Of a DNA stretch of 64,000 nt, positions 30,901 to 43,857 are shown piece by piece. The notes beneath the pieces were generated by a model that was given only the letters and a program-made list of their open reading frames with translations, was not told where the DNA came from and made no database searches. The stretch is taken from positions 478,179,392-478,243,391 of the forward strand of contig CM042694.1 in the NCBI GenBank assembly GCA_023614405.1, written 5' to 3'. Numbering within the stretch: the stretch's first letter is position 1; each line of letters opens with the position of its first letter. The position numbers and the translations under genes are program-made. Origin of the DNA: Avena insularis (taxonomy: Eukaryota > Streptophyta > Magnoliopsida > Poales > Poaceae).

Positions 30901-32218
30901 TGAAGCTTCCTGCTCCAAAGCTTATTCTGTCTTTGACTTCTAGACTTCGACATTACCGCGGATGACCGGCGCCTCTCGCTCACCCCCTCTTCCGAATTCA
31001 CGATTCGACTGCAGACTCGGGGGCTACTCCCATAGGGCGCGCTGAAACCACAATCGGCAAAATGACAGTAGTCAACAATTGTTCAAAGTCCCCACTCGAT
31101 TCTATGACTCAAGTAGGCACTCGGAGGATACTCCCATAGGGAGCGCTGGCCGCACACCCTATGAAACAACAGATAATTATACATGGCAAAAAGCATTGAC
31201 CACGTCCACACCATGAGCATTCGAAGCATTTGGCGACTCCGCCTCACAATCACTGAACATACCTTACAAAGAGACAATGTCTCCTGAGTTACCCGAATCA
31301 CCTTCGCGGTGAATAAAACTTCAGATGCCACGTTAGCAACATGAAGGTAAGACCTGCAAAAGGCCTGGAAACGCACCTGATGCGCTCTACTAGAAATAAT
31401 CATTGCCTACAAGCACGATGAAAAGGCCTTGTCGGACGTGTTGAGTTCCCACACCAAAACACTGGAATTTGACTTTATAAGGCCTCGACAGCAGGAGTCG
31501 AATTACGCCAGCATTATTCCAAATTCGAGTCCGGAGACTCAAGTTTGAGTAGATAATGTTGTTTTGCCCTAAGACAGTTAACTGATCCCGATCCGTTGGA
31601 TGAATCAGGCACGCATATCGACAATCCCTATGACACAAACTGCGGCACCCGTAAGAACTTCGGATGAGCCTATATCCCATGCACTCGAAAGACTTATAGT
31701 CTCCACCCGATTCCACGATTCGGCTAGACACTCGGGGGCTACTACAGGGGTATACCTTACAGGTACTCAAGATTAGCCTATACGGTCCATCCCAAGGATT
31801 CCATGGTGCGAACGTAGCTCAGCAAGGATTCGGGTGCCCCACAGGAGTTCAACTTCTTGAAGGACACGGAAAAGTGTAGATAGAAAGTTAAAGGAAAAAC
31901 TCTAATCTGTAGCCGACTCGACCTGCTATCCCGAGACCTAGACTCCCTATATAAAGGCTAGGAGGGGCAGCGAAGAGGACAATCCACACACCCCCGCATA
32001 CACCTCGCCAGATTGCATCTGCGCACCCTTGTAACTTTCGACCCCCTCGTAATCAAGAGCAGACAAGCAGGAGTAGGGTCCTCTACGAGGCCTGAACCTG
32101 GGTAAAACCTCGTGTCACATTTGTGCTTGTTTGCTAGCCGATTGATGCCTCCAGTGCTCCCCACTTCCTCGAACCTAAGTCCATCAACGGTGGGCATTGA
32201 TGAGTTAACCCCTCGTCA
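30901..32218 (+). repeat. Tat-lineage Gypsy LTR (1318 bp), plus orientation
   Basis: Starts TGAAGCTTCC exactly at the end of the inverted-repeat arm and ends AACCCCTCGTCA. The U3 part repeats modules of the type ACTCGGGGGCTACTCCCATAG. It is the same family as the inverted LTR at 42521-43857 (1337 bp). No matching target duplication is seen (TATAA before; GGCCC after), and no primer-binding site follows, so the right side was probably rearranged. Confidence 0.8.
31947..31957 (+). promoter_or_regulatory. TATA box of the Tat LTR
   Basis: CTATATAAAGG about 260 bp before the LTR end. The same box occurs in the inverted LTR at 42780-42790 (minus strand), at the same distance from the end, which fixes the LTR orientation. 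Confidence 0.65.
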
Positions 32219-32398
32219 GGCCCCAATGGGGATGGATCCCGAGGAAGCGTTTGCAAAGTGTAACAAAACAAGCGACATGAGGATAGAGTTGGGCGTGAGC
32301 TGATATAGCTGCACGCCATAGACAAAGAGGAGGCCTCGAAGAAATTCATGAACAGGGAGAGAGAGGTTGTGATATAAAAAGGAGAGAAACATTACCCT

Positions 32399-32584
32399 CT
32401 AGCCAGATTCGGGGATAGGAGTGGCCTCATCCCCTCGAAGCTTGAAGGATCCCTCCCCAAGATGACCGGAGTTCCCTGCCTTGCGTAGATCTCGTGCGGA
32501 GCACTTCGATGGGGCCCATTCGATATCCCTCTTTCTTATGGCCTTGGTATCCGTAGCGGAAGTTCCCACCCTGCTCTTGCCCAT
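32399..32584 (-). pseudogene. First exon of a Tat antisense ORF (fragment)
   Basis: ATG at 32582-32584 in CACCATGGGCAAG context. The protein start (MGKSRVGTSATDTKAIRKRD, then EWAPSKCSARDL and GDEATPIPESG) is typical of the N-terminus of proteins with the putative gypsy-type transposon domain (Pfam PF04195). It ends at a donor-like GGTAATG. The domain itself should be in the next exon, but the DNA is replaced by the LTR that ends at 32218. Promoter-like TTTATAAA lies at about 32714-32724 on the minus strand. Confidence 0.65.
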
Positions 32585-33079
32585 GGTGATTGGGAAGCAG
32601 CGCTAGCACACGAAGGAAAAGAGGAGTAGGCGAGAGAGGAAACACAGGCAGGGCGCAAGGAAGAAGATGAAGCAAGCGAAGAGGAGGTAAAAGCAGTAAA
32701 ACGAGTCTCCCTTTGTTTATAAAGAGAGAAAGCACGCAACTCAGCCGTTTGATGTAAAATCAAACCATTGGAAAGACATCGGATGCTGACGCGTGTCAGC
32801 AGATTACAAAAGCAAAAAAATCCTAAGAAGTTATTACTGCGGTAAAAATGGAGAAACCCCGCACGACGCCTCGATCTTCGCGCGGAAAATGGGACGTGCA
32901 GTTAAAAACCTCCACTGAGATGCCACCCACATGTTATCATTACTACAACATGGTCCCACAATCGAAATGTCCCATCCAAACGTGTCTCTGAGAAACCACG
33001 GCGCAATTTCATCATCAGTGACGGCATACCACGCAAGTCACAAAACACTTCGGCTCTATAATAAAGGGCAAGGACCCAA

Positions 33080-34162
33080 AAATGCTTTATAAGATCTAAG
33101 TCAAAGTAAATTCCCTGGCAAGAAAGATCATTTGTTCTAAGACAATACCCAAAGATAAAATTATCTTAGTGTGTTAAAGATCAATAAGTATTTGTATCCT
33201 CGAATGATTACTCCTATCGGGAGCATCTACAGAAACCGGTAAACTTCAGCAATTCCAACAGCCAAACAAGGCAATCGATGAAATATATACAAATATCTCG
33301 GATTGCACCCGACGCAACAAAGTTCTGAATGTCGTGTCCACGACATGAAGGTAAGACCCCGAGATTTGTCATGTGTGGCATGGTAATCACACAAGAATAT
33401 GCTCCGTCAGTAAAATATTCGTATCAATTATACGATGAAAAATCCTGATGGATGCGTTGGGTACACGATAAAATAGAACTAGAATTCAGTATTAGGTAAG
33501 ACCTCAAACGGCTCGAACTAAATTACACCAGTTATATTTTCGAGTTCAAGCCTGGGGACTTGAATTTGATGTAGGTCTATAGTGTGTTTGCCCAAGAGCA
33601 ATTAACTGATTCTCGATCCGTCAGATGCATCAGGCCTGTTGTACCAAATCCCTATAAACCTAGAAAAATATAAAGAATTCATAAGATCTCAGAACATGAA
33701 AAACTGAAAATATCTTTGAGACTCAACCAGAATATGCGATTCAGGTAATGTCTCGGGGGTTACTGACATGGGTATGATTACTCGGGTGCTTATGATTTGC
33801 TATCCTAGCTGCATAAAGGCTCACGGCCCATGAAGATTCAAGATGATGGCCCAAGAAGCATCCGATTAAAGCCTTAGTTATATTAGATAAGGAAATATGA
33901 ACCAACGTTGTGTTGGTGTTGTAATCGTAAATATATAGCCTATCCGTATAGGGCGGGATCCGACCTATTATATATAGTACGGGAGAAGCCTACGAGGAGG
34001 TACCTAAATATTCCCAAGCGACATGTAATAGTTTTGTTCATCAATAGTTAGGCGACTTTGACTCCCTTGTTTGCCTGACATCCGAAGAAATCCCTAGGGT
34101 TCTCTTTTCCACGAAATCCTAAAGTCTAAAACCATGGGCATTGCCGAGGTTACCCCTCGTCA
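33080..34162 (+). repeat. Second, different Tat-lineage LTR (start approximate)
   Basis: Ends GGTTACCCCTCGTCA at 34162, the same final bases as the LTR at 30901-32218, and has related U3 words (ATTACTCCTATCGGGAGC) and a TATA-like TATTATATATAG near 33967-33978, but most of the sequence differs. It therefore belongs to another subfamily. The start is estimated from a purine-rich segment (AAAGGGCAAGGACC) before TGCTTTATAAG and could be off by some tens of bases. Confidence 0.6.
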
Positions 34163-36711
34163 CTTAATCTCCATAGGCTCATCATGATATAACCATACCT
34201 GCCTGGAGCACACGATGCTCATATCCTGGCGATGCCCTCGCCGGCCAAGCCATACATCTGCTGGCTTGCTGATCGGTGGGTCCTGGCCCACACACTGAGG
34301 CGCAATGCGAGGGACCCCCGATCCCATTATGTCAATAGATAATCCTTCCTTCCCTATGAAAAACATCACCACAAAACTATTTCCCATCTCTTTTCTGAGT
34401 GGATGACATTAGTGGGTACACAATATAATATGCATTCTTCCATAAAACCTCCAAATAAAATTTGGTACATGATTTCCAGAGACTGTGTTAAGTTTATATC
34501 ATTCAAAAAATAACAAAGGGCTCATAAAGAATCAAATTGAATCTCAAAATAATGCTTAAAACAACAAAAGACAGAATCTGTCCAGCAAAACAGCAGCAGT
34601 GTAATGTATTTTTTCGACCCCATTATCATGGCGTCGGGATTTTTTCTTATTTTGGTGCTTACAGAGGACATAAATTTGAAGCTTAAGTATTTTTTTGTGA
34701 TTTTAGGATCTACTAGAAAAATTAGAAGCGCACTAAACAACAACGTGCAGAATTCAGCAACTCCTTATATGTATTACAACTTTAAAACATCCAAGATGGA
34801 TAAAACTTAGCACTTTATTACTTACAGTGAACAAACCAAAACATACTATCTTTCTACCTCAAGAACTAAAAAGGAAAACTTGAAAGAAAACTCTCTTGCA
34901 TGAGCAAGAGAACAAAAGAAAACATAAACAAAAAAACATTGGGTTGCCTCCCGTAAAGCGTTTTCTTTATAGCCATATAGCTAGTCTTCATAACTTTGCC
35001 TTTAGGAGGGCCACATGTTGTGTGAGTAATGCTTCTTGATTATCCCCTTACCATTATTAGAAATAAAACAATATAGACAAATACCATGATCCTATGGTGT
35101 GATCAATCCGAACAAGATACTTAAAACTTTAAAACATAATAGGACACACCATAAAGCATGAATCCGGCAATAATGAATCCTAACTTTCTTTATATGCATT
35201 GGCAATTTATATATGAATGAACTATAGCAAACACGATTATACCAATGCATATTAACAATATTTACTTGCTACTTATAATCATTAGTAACATAAATAGGAG
35301 ACTTATCACCTCCTCTTTCATAGTAGTTGTAAGCATTGGATGTATATTCAACAATATAACCATTAGAAGCATGCAACTTTGCAAAACAAATTATATAGTG
35401 AGGATCATTAGAATTATTATGTTATTTATTAGCATGCTTTGCACCTTCAAAATAGTTGCTAGAATGACTATCAAGTATAAAATCATGGCTACAATAATTA
35501 TTTGGAAATAAAGATAGTTGCAAACCACACAAGTATTTCTCAACATAATCATATTCTCATTTATGGTGTAATGAGGAGAACTAAAAAATATAGTAGGAAT
35601 CTTACTAATAAGAGTATCATAATGAACAACAAGTACATCATTTCTATTCTCATTTATTATACAAGGAGGATTATCGATAACATAGGCCGATAATCTAAAG
35701 CATTATCATATAACATATCTAAATAACATTCCGCATTATTATCAATAATTTTACTAGCAGCATTCCTATCAAGTAGAGAATTATTAGTTTCATCAAAATA
35801 GCATGTGTTTTGATAAATGACCATAGAGTTTTTAGTTGGACAATTATCAGAGCATGGTTTCTCACAAATGACAAATAAATTTTGAGTTTGAGAATTAATA
35901 TCATCTTTGAGAGGTTACCATATGTCCCCAAGCTTAGGTTAGACTATATATTCTTCATTATTCTTTTCACATACTTCCTCATGCAAGCTTATGTTTTCAA
36001 CATTTTCTTCTTGCAAATTAGTAGTACTTTCCATGGCAGCAAGAGTTCTTTCTTTATATTTAATAGCATAAGCATTATCACTAAATTAATTTATGCAAAG
36101 ATTGAGGGTAATAGCCATGTGCCATTTAAACATACGAGCTTCTTGAATAATTTCAAGTTTTTCATCAATATAAGAAATATATTTCTCAACTTATTCTAAA
36201 TCATGGCATGTAAGTCTAAACTTTTGATAAGAAGCACTTATAGGATATCTATTATGCTTACATTGATAGTAAGAGTGTTTATAGACTTATCTATTGCAGC
36301 AAGTTACATCATGTAGTTCACAAAAATCAATAGTCATACTATTAAGGTGTTTAAGCAATCCATCCATTATTTCCCTTCTTTAGTTTCTCTATATCCATAT
36401 TAGGCTTCCAAAATTTTATCAACATCTTTGTCCATGGTTTAACACACATATTAAAAATTACACTAATTTTTATGGGTTTTTGTGTATAGGAAACGCAAAG
36501 ACAAAACTGAAAGGAAACAACTAAACAAAAAATATAAAAACAAAACAAAGAAAAATGCTTTGCGAATCTAAAAGACAAGAAGAACTCGCAGTGGTGTAAC
36601 CTCCCCAAGATTGAGAATTTGCAAGGCACCAAAAAATGTATGACTGTGTTGTTGGAATTGCAATTGTGGTGTTGCTTGCTTTCTCCCTGGCAACGGCACC
36701 AGAAAATGTCT
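34163..36711 (-). mobile_element. Decayed internal region of a Gypsy element
   Basis: Minus-oriented. 34925-34990 matches the segment after gag of the complete element (GGGTTGCCTCCC...TTTCTTTATAGCCAT, compare 49822-49855). The region just left of the LTR at 36712 has the same primer-site layout as the complete element (CTCCCTGGCAACGGCACCAG versus CTCCCTGGCAATGGCGCTAG). The gag part is AT-rich and full of stops. The first 200 bases or so (34163-34390) are unrelated and unassigned. No pol is visible. The 3' LTR is missing. Confidence 0.6.
36683..36711 (-). other. Primer-binding region of the decayed Gypsy
   Basis: On the minus strand the LTR end CATCA is followed by AGACATTTTCTGGTGCCGTT. The complete copy has AGACTATTTTCTAGCGCCAT at the same place (about 51418-51445). 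TGGTGCC matches the start of common plant Gypsy primer-binding sites. Confidence 0.5.
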
Positions 36712-38444
36712 TGATGACACTACAACAAGTGTGTCAATTAGTTGGGACTATAAGTGCAGAGTGATGCAACAAGAGAAATTTTCCCCACAAGGGTGACCCG
36801 GTGTTTATATCGAACTCTTGGGGAACAAAGGCGAAGCTTCTTCCAACCTCGTATAACAACCTGCAAAGCAAAGTCTTTGCCTCATAGCCCCAACTCCACC
36901 ATGTGGTTGTCAACCACAAGGTTTGAGTATTAGTAAAGTAAAATAACAATAAATAAAATACTAGAAATAGAACTAAAACTAGAAAGTAAACTAAAACAAG
37001 TAAATAAAGATGTTTTGGGGGGTTTTTGGTTGTAGTTGCAAGAAGTAAAGATATTTTCTAATTTTCGAAATTAATTAATGCTAAAATGTAAAGGCAAGTA
37101 ATAGCAAGTAAAAGTTATTTCTTATGATAAAAAGTGGACCGGTGTTCATGGGTTCACTTGTCTACTCTCTCATAAAGGTGTGGTGGCATTAAGAACACGA
37201 TAGATAACTAAATATTGATGAGATTTTATTATGTGTCTTGATTAGCATTCATATGGGCATCATATCCTAACATAAATATGATACTACGCATCTTACTCTT
37301 ACTCCACTAGAAAGGGATACACTCCAAGCAATCTAGATTTAGGAATTAATAGAACATAGCTTTAGGTACATTAACATGATGTTTGAATAAGAAATATGCT
37401 ACCCTGAATTAAATATATCACAATAGATCAAGCATATGATCCATAGATTAAACAAGACTTCTTAGTTGTCACTAAGAATTATATACCACATGCATTCACT
37501 TTAACCCTAGCAAGGTAACAAAACAGTTGGTAAATACCATAGTAGATATGATGCCTGCTGTCACAACTCATTACTACCACCACGTTACTCCATTTAATAC
37601 ACGCCATCCCCCACACATGCTCTTGCATACAAGTTTGATCAAAACAAGTAATAAAGAACAAGGTAACAATATGCATCTATTAATATATCAAGAACACAAT
37701 AAAGAATCAGATCTCATAGATCATCCAATAAAACAAAAGATCCACCACATAGGAATTACAAATATGGCCATAATCATGATAGGTAGCTCATATGGCATTT
37801 AAACAACATAACACAAGAGAGAGATCAAGATACTACCACAAACCCATAGTCTATAGATTGAATACTCACTCTTCGTCATGGTGGCGGTGTTGATGATGTT
37901 GGAGAGGGTGGAGATGCAACCGGGGATGGATCTGGTAGTGTTTCCCCCTCCAATCTTCACAAGGTCAGCCTTAGTTTCGTGGTTTTCGTGTTTCTTCACC
38001 GCTTCCTTCTGAGAACGCCTCGGGGGGTCTACATATAGTGGTTTTTAGGTCAATCCCGCCAGTTTGAGATCAAAACGGACGGCTGCAGACGCTCGAGGAG
38101 GAAACAAGACATGGTGGTTTAGCCTAGGTTGCGGCATGCGCCACCTATTCTTGTTTGGGCCTCGTGGGACCCCTTGGGTACATCTTCTTCTCATATTGTG
38201 TCTTCATGAAAATATGACTCCACAAAAACGCTCACTCTGTTTGAGTTCCGTAAGGTCCCTAAAACTTAAAAATACACAAAACAGGGGTTTCCTGTTTTGC
38301 AGAGTTATAAACCAATGAAAGTGGATCAATGGAAAATCCTCATAAATCAATGCAAAACATGAATATAACATCTAATAACATGCAAATATGTCGGAATATA
38401 TGACAATAAACTACAAAGTTCATGTATGAATTTTACATGCATCA
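36712..38444 (-). repeat. 5' LTR of the decayed Gypsy (outer end approximate)
   Basis: Starts TGATGACACTAC next to the primer-binding region. The order of words is related to the LTR at 51446 (TATATCGAACTCTTGGGGAACAAAG against TAAGAGTATCGAACCCAACG). It runs through a transcript-leader-like GC-richer part near 37880-38020. The outer end is placed at CATGCATCA (38444) because it gives TGATGC on the minus strand; this is a guess. Confidence 0.5.
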
Positions 38445-39690
38445 CTTATGCATAATAGTATATTGACAATCCTTTAAACATTAGTCCTTATTGTACCAAT
38501 GATGTTGTTCTTGGAATTTGGAGCTTATGATAACTAGAAAAAATATGATTGCATAATCTTGCAATCAGGAGGCAAGTTCATTCTTGAATATCCTTTGTAT
38601 TACTTTATAAAGACTACTTTTCAAAATTATTACATCATCACCTACACTCGAACACATAATGCTATTTTATAAATGAAATGAGTGAGATGTGATGGTCAAT
38701 GGAATTGTAGAAAATTCACTACACTGGGTAAAGTATACCTAGGATTAAACAACAAATGTATTCAATGATTCTTGCATCATATAGATAGCACTGACCATAG
38801 ATCCCGGTATGGGACGGATAAGTCAGATGCAATCTTCTTCATTCCGTATATCCTCGGATGACTAGGTCAGATTGTATCTTGTGAGGAATGATAGTGGGAG
38901 GGATCTCATAATGTCCCCATTATACGTGGTTGGATGATGACCCTAGTATATTAGGGGGCAAGAAATTGAATAGTGGTTGTTGACCAGGTTCATTGTAATG
39001 AGTGAAATCCAGTTATAGTGAGTCTTTAGACTGGGCCTTATACCAAGGTAGTCTGAACGGGAATAAGCTACTCGGTTGTGGAACAAGGCTAAAGATGTTC
39101 GTGGTAAAAGTAGTGCACCTCTACAGAGTGTATAAAATGTGACATGTTACTCCTTGTTCAGGAAAACGAACTATGACCAGAACGTGAAAAGGAACTCCAC
39201 GAAGTTCTAACAACCCATGAAGGCTAACAAACATCATTTTATAAGATAAAACTTATCTTTTCAACAAAACCAATTTTGAAAACTTGCATAAGCCTAGGAT
39301 CTATGATATGCAACACTATAAAATGGTGCATTAGACACCCACATAGTTAGAAATTACTGAGTACACTTGTACTCAATCTATCTCCTCAAAACCCTTGCTT
39401 AGGTTGTAAATACAATGATAGTACTGCAAACGTGGAACTAGAAAACTTAGGAGGACCTCTAAAAGAAGCTGAAGATAGTCCAACAGAGTCAACAAAGTTA
39501 GATACTACAATTATTAATAGTGGAGATCAAATTATACTATAGCTTAAGCATGAGCAAAAGCGAGCCATCTGAGGACATCTATCCGCGTGCGCGTTTCTGG
39601 CCATGTGATCTTCACTCTCATTCATCTTAACCATGCAGTTTTAGGTAACGACCGAAGTCTTATGAGCTGGTCCCTCCCATCTTATGTGCT
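38445..39690. other. Anonymous DNA, probably old repeat
   Basis: Phrases such as GGACGGATAAGTCAG and CCTTATACCAAGGTAGTCTG suggest an old retroelement, but I find no terminal repeat or coding motif. Confidence 0.4.
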
Positions 39691-39694
39691 TCCC

Positions 39695-40242
39695 CTCCAC
39701 TCTTCAGCTCTCCCTCTCACATCCTCTCCCTCCACACCCTCCACTTATGAGGCCACTGCCTCCCTTCCAGCTCCCGCATCTAGCATCGTCCGCCCCTGCT
39801 TCCCCGCCTCGAACCTACCCAGTACAGATTCAACATCGCCCCTGACCTCGCGCACCCATCCGCAACCACGATTTGACGGTGGTGAGGAAGATAAGGAGGA
39901 GGGGAGCATGTGGGATGGTGGGGGTTAGAGATATAGGGGTGGCGCGGGTAGATACGCTCCTACACGGGACTATGCGAAGATGTTGCATCATTCTCATCGC
40001 TTTGACTAGAAAAGTCAGGGACATATGGTGAAAAAAGGAATTGAAAAGGAGAAGGCCCCTCCGCTGCCGAGCTCTCCCTCACACCTCCGCTCCCTCTGCT
40101 CCTCCACTCACGAGGCCACTGCCTCCCGTCTAGATCCCGCATCCTATGCGGGACTATGTGAAGATGTCGCATCATTATCACCGCTTTGACGGGAAAAATA
40201 AGGGACGGATGGTCCAAAATAGGAATTGAAAAGGAGAAGGCT
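39695..40242 (+). repeat. Diverged tandem duplication, about 185-bp and longer units
   Basis: The order [CCCCTCC...CAGCTCTCCCTC...GAGGCCACTGCCTCCC...CCCGCAT] then [CGGGACTATG.GAAGATGT.GCATCATT ... GGAATTGAAAAGGAGAAGG] occurs twice: 39695-39790 with 39965-40053, and 40055-40145 with 40146-40239. The first copy carries about 170 extra bases between its two parts. The first part is cytosine-rich like a plant 5' leader. Confidence 0.75.
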
Positions 40243-41639
40243 TGTGAGGCATGCGATGATGTAGTGCAGAGCGATTGGCTAGAACCCGAAATCTACAGTA
40301 ACCGAATGGAAGAATAGCTGAATGGAAAGCATGGAGCATTAACAGGGCGAGAAATTGTTGTGCCTTGTGAGAAACGGTTGTGTTTCATGTCACTTCAACA
40401 ATTAACATGTATATATTCTTGAAACAAAATAGAATAAGCTGATTTTGGCCCCTCTTAGGCTCTACAATTGAATTTTCTTTTGAATATATTAGCATATCTC
40501 GAGAATACATGAGATGCTAGTGTAAATTGATACATATTCTATTTTGTTCTACAATTTCTACACGAGTTAACAAAAATTTCAGTGCCCTTGACTTGGAGCA
40601 TGCTCTATGATTAATAAACAAGCAGGTTCCATTGACTAAGTGGATCCAAAATAAATTTCATAACTTCTATTTTTTATTTTGATGTACAGAAATTATCAAA
40701 CTTGATTACATATTAGATCTTACTTTTATGAAAAGATTTGTGGCAACATCCAGTCATACCCTCTCATTTAAGTTTTATTGAACCAATGAATAATTTGGAA
40801 TATATCAAGTATAGCTCCTGCATAGAATTAGAATATATGTAATCCGGTTGTCTATATTGACTAAACTAAACATTTAATAATCCAGCCACTTATAAGTGTT
40901 GAATACAAAGTTGTGCCTTCCCTTGGAGCTCTGCAATCCAAATAGTTGCAAGCATCGATTTTGAGGCAGTTGAACAAGTTTACCGTGTTATCTTCATAAG
41001 TTAGCTTGTTTTGGCATCATTAATCTTTTACCTTGAACATGTAACATGCCTGTTTCTTATGGTACTGAACTTGATCTATTGCTCGTTTGTTTGAAGTTTG
41101 CTCGATGTACCTTTTGTTTAGTTGAAGAAATACTTGTACCCCTATGATGGTTATGAGATCAAATATGAAATAAGGGCCCACTTCTTACGTCTATGGTCAT
41201 ATCTCTCAGTTTCAGACATGTGTAACACGTTAATGACACATTTGTATACCAATTAAGACACTCAACCTCGCACACGCTCATATATTTAATTTATGGTAAC
41301 ACAAAAAAATAAAATATGCTATCAGCAGTGAGTAAAACACACCTACCACACTCTACCAAATAGACTGTAGGAGGCACGGCGAAGCGCGCTTGTCCACCTA
41401 GTAAAATGTAGATGGGAACCAATTCCCAATAATAGAAACCATATCATTAAAACGTTGTTGTTGAAGTGATAGTCAACCATTAGTTATAGAGATAGATCTA
41501 GTGCTAGATTAGTCTACAATTTGCTCTATCTTGATTTTCAATTGAAACTAACTTACCTGGAAAACCTTGCCAAGGAGGTTCCTCATATCTTTTGTATGGA
41601 TCTGAATATAAATAATATAGTCATATTTTGGATATGCGT
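40243..41639. other. Anonymous AT-rich DNA
   Basis: No recognised feature. A GC-rich word GGCACGGCGAAGCGCGC near 41370 stands out from the AT-rich surroundings but has no inverted partner nearby. Confidence 0.45.
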
Positions 41640-42520
41640 GATTTTTCTGTTGTACTACTCTATTGGGCATAATGTTCGTAGAACGGTGTTCCATGAGTGT
41701 TATGCCAATGACTTATGCACTACATCATGTAGTGGTGCGTTGGGTCACCGCACCAAGTAGGAAATGGCGTGGAGTTGGATGTTTCAATTGAGTGTACACG
41801 AGAGTGATAAATTCTTGGTGGACTCTATGTAAAAGGCATTAGTCTAACCACAAATACCAGTTGATAATAGTAGAAGAATTTGAAAGATCAAGGTACCTTC
41901 AAAGATCAAAATATTTGTGTGGTATCTTCATCGAGGGTTATTCTCACTAAATACAACCTTGTTAGGCCGAACTAGCATGGGAGTAAGAAATGTGATTTTT
42001 TTCATCATGATGAGACAATCGAGCATATTTTATTTCTATATGATCAGTCATCCAAGTAGCTTCAAACTTGTATCCACCTTGTAGTGTTGCCAATATTTTT
42101 GAAAATTGGCTACATAAATACCGAATTTTTATTAGGGTGGGAGCGATTTCCATTATCTGTTCACTATGGTTATGTAGAAATAATAAGGTGTTTAATGTTA
42201 AAATGTTTCTCTCTTGTAGGTTATATCGGTGTAACGATACACTCCATGTATGATCGTATCTACAGAGTGTGGAGTTTTTAGACCTGTTCTATGGAAGTGT
42301 GTACATGTCTGGAGGACACGGCGAGGTTTTTTTTACCCAATAGGGATGTCAGCATAATATTTGGATAGGTCCTCTAGCTCCTTAGGCGTTTTGCAATTTC
42401 TCATTTTGATATGTAATTCACTTTTTATGTTTGAGACTTATGGACTTGTGTCGTCTGTGTGCATCCTAGGTATGCAGAGGCCATGTGTAATATTTAGAAC
42501 TCTTTAAGTAATAAAGCGTC
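41640..42520 (+). mobile_element. L1-type LINE, 3' end with RT zinc-binding remnant
   Basis: Frames on the plus strand hold the C-terminal part of a plant LINE ORF2: AWSWMFQLSVHESDKFLVDSM, then PSKIKIFVWYLHRG, then a decayed HHDETIEHI cysteine/histidine segment near 41990-42020 (zf-RVT type), then RVGAISI-CSLWLCRNNKVFN near 42136-42200. Several stops and frame changes are needed, so it is dead. The end has the LINE-like tail GTGTGCATCCTAGGTATGCAGAGGCC and TAATAAAGCG, then is cut by the Tat LTR before any poly(A). Confidence 0.75.
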
Positions 42521-43857
42521 TGACGAGGGGTTAACTCATCAATGCCCATCATTGATGGACTTAGGTTCGAGGAAGTGGGGAGCGCTGGAGGCATCGATTG
42601 GCTAGCAAACAAGCACACAGGTAACACGAAGATTTACCTAGGTTTAGGCCCTGTAGAGGACCCTACTCCTTCTTGTCTACTCTTAATTATGAGGGAGTCG
42701 AAAGTTACAAGGGTGCGCAGATGCAATCTGGCGAGGTGTATGCGGGGTGTGTATTGGCCCTCCTCGCCACCCCTCCTGGCCTTTATATAGAGAGGCTAGG
42801 TCTCCGGGTAGCAGGTTGAGTCGGTTACAAATTAGGGTTTTCCCTTTAATTTTCTATCTACACTTTGTCGTGTCCTTCAAGAAGTTGAACTCCAATGGGC
42901 CACCCAAATCCTTGCTAGGCTTCGATTGCACCATGGATTCCTTGGGCTGAACTGTATAGGCTAATCTCAAGTACCTATAAGGTATACCCATGTTAGGAGC
43001 CCCCGAGTGTCCAGCCGAATCATAGATTCGGGTGAGGACTATAATTTTTTCGAGTGCATGGGACATAGGCTCATCTGAAGTTCTTTTGGGTGTTGTAGTT
43101 CGTGTCATAGGGATTGTCGATATGCGTGCCTGACTCATCCGACGGATCGAGATCAGTTAACAGCCTTAGGGCAAAACAACGTTATCTACTCAAATTCGAG
43201 TCCCTGGACTCGAATTCAGAATAATGCTGGCGTAATTTGACCCTTGCTGCGGAGGCCTTATAGAGTTCGAATTCTAGTGTTTTTTGTGTGGGCACTCGAT
43301 GCGTCCGTTAAGGCTTATTTCATCGTGCCTGTAGGCATGGCTTATATCTGGTAGAGCGCAGCAGGTGCGTTTCCAGGCCTTTTTAGGTCTTACCTTCATG
43401 TTGTAAACGCGGCATCCGAATATTTAGTCACCACGGAGGTGATTCGGGTGGCCCAGGAGACATAGTCTCTTTGTAAGGAAAATATGAGGCGGAGTCACCG
43501 TTTCGAATGTGGACGTAGTCGACACACATTTAATAACTAAGGTTTTTCATAGGGTGCACGGCCAGTGCTCCCAATGGGAATAGCCCCCGAGTGCCTATTC
43601 AAGTCGTAAACTCGAGCAGGACTTTGAATTTTTTCGACTGCTGCCATGTTTTAGTTTTTAGCTGAATATGCATCCAGCGCTCCCTATGGGAGTAGCCCCG
43701 GAGTCCATAATCGAATTGTTGATTCGAAGAGGGCTTTCAACTGGTGAAGGTAGTTCTGTGCCTATGAAGTCTTTGGGTTCGCGGCTAGCGCTCCTATTAG
43801 GAGTATCCCCCGAGTGCTTGGTTGACTCGTAGAGTCAAACAAGGACTAAAGTAGTCA
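42521..43857 (-). repeat. 3' LTR of the Tat element (1337 bp)
   Basis: On the minus strand it starts TGACTACTTTAGTC and ends AACCCCTCGTCA. U3 has repeated modules ACTCGGGGG.TACTCC (43560-43840). The TATA box is at 42780-42790 on the minus strand. It is the inverted counterpart of 30901-32218. It directly abuts the LINE tail. Confidence 0.8.

Noticed and set aside
31083..31770. ORFs of 106 and 126 codons on the minus strand
   Set aside because: Lie in the U3 region of the Tat LTR and have no coding motif.
32427..32763. Ser/Leu-rich ORFs overlapping the antisense-ORF start
   Set aside because: Out of frame with the conserved MGKSRVG reading and located in its leader.
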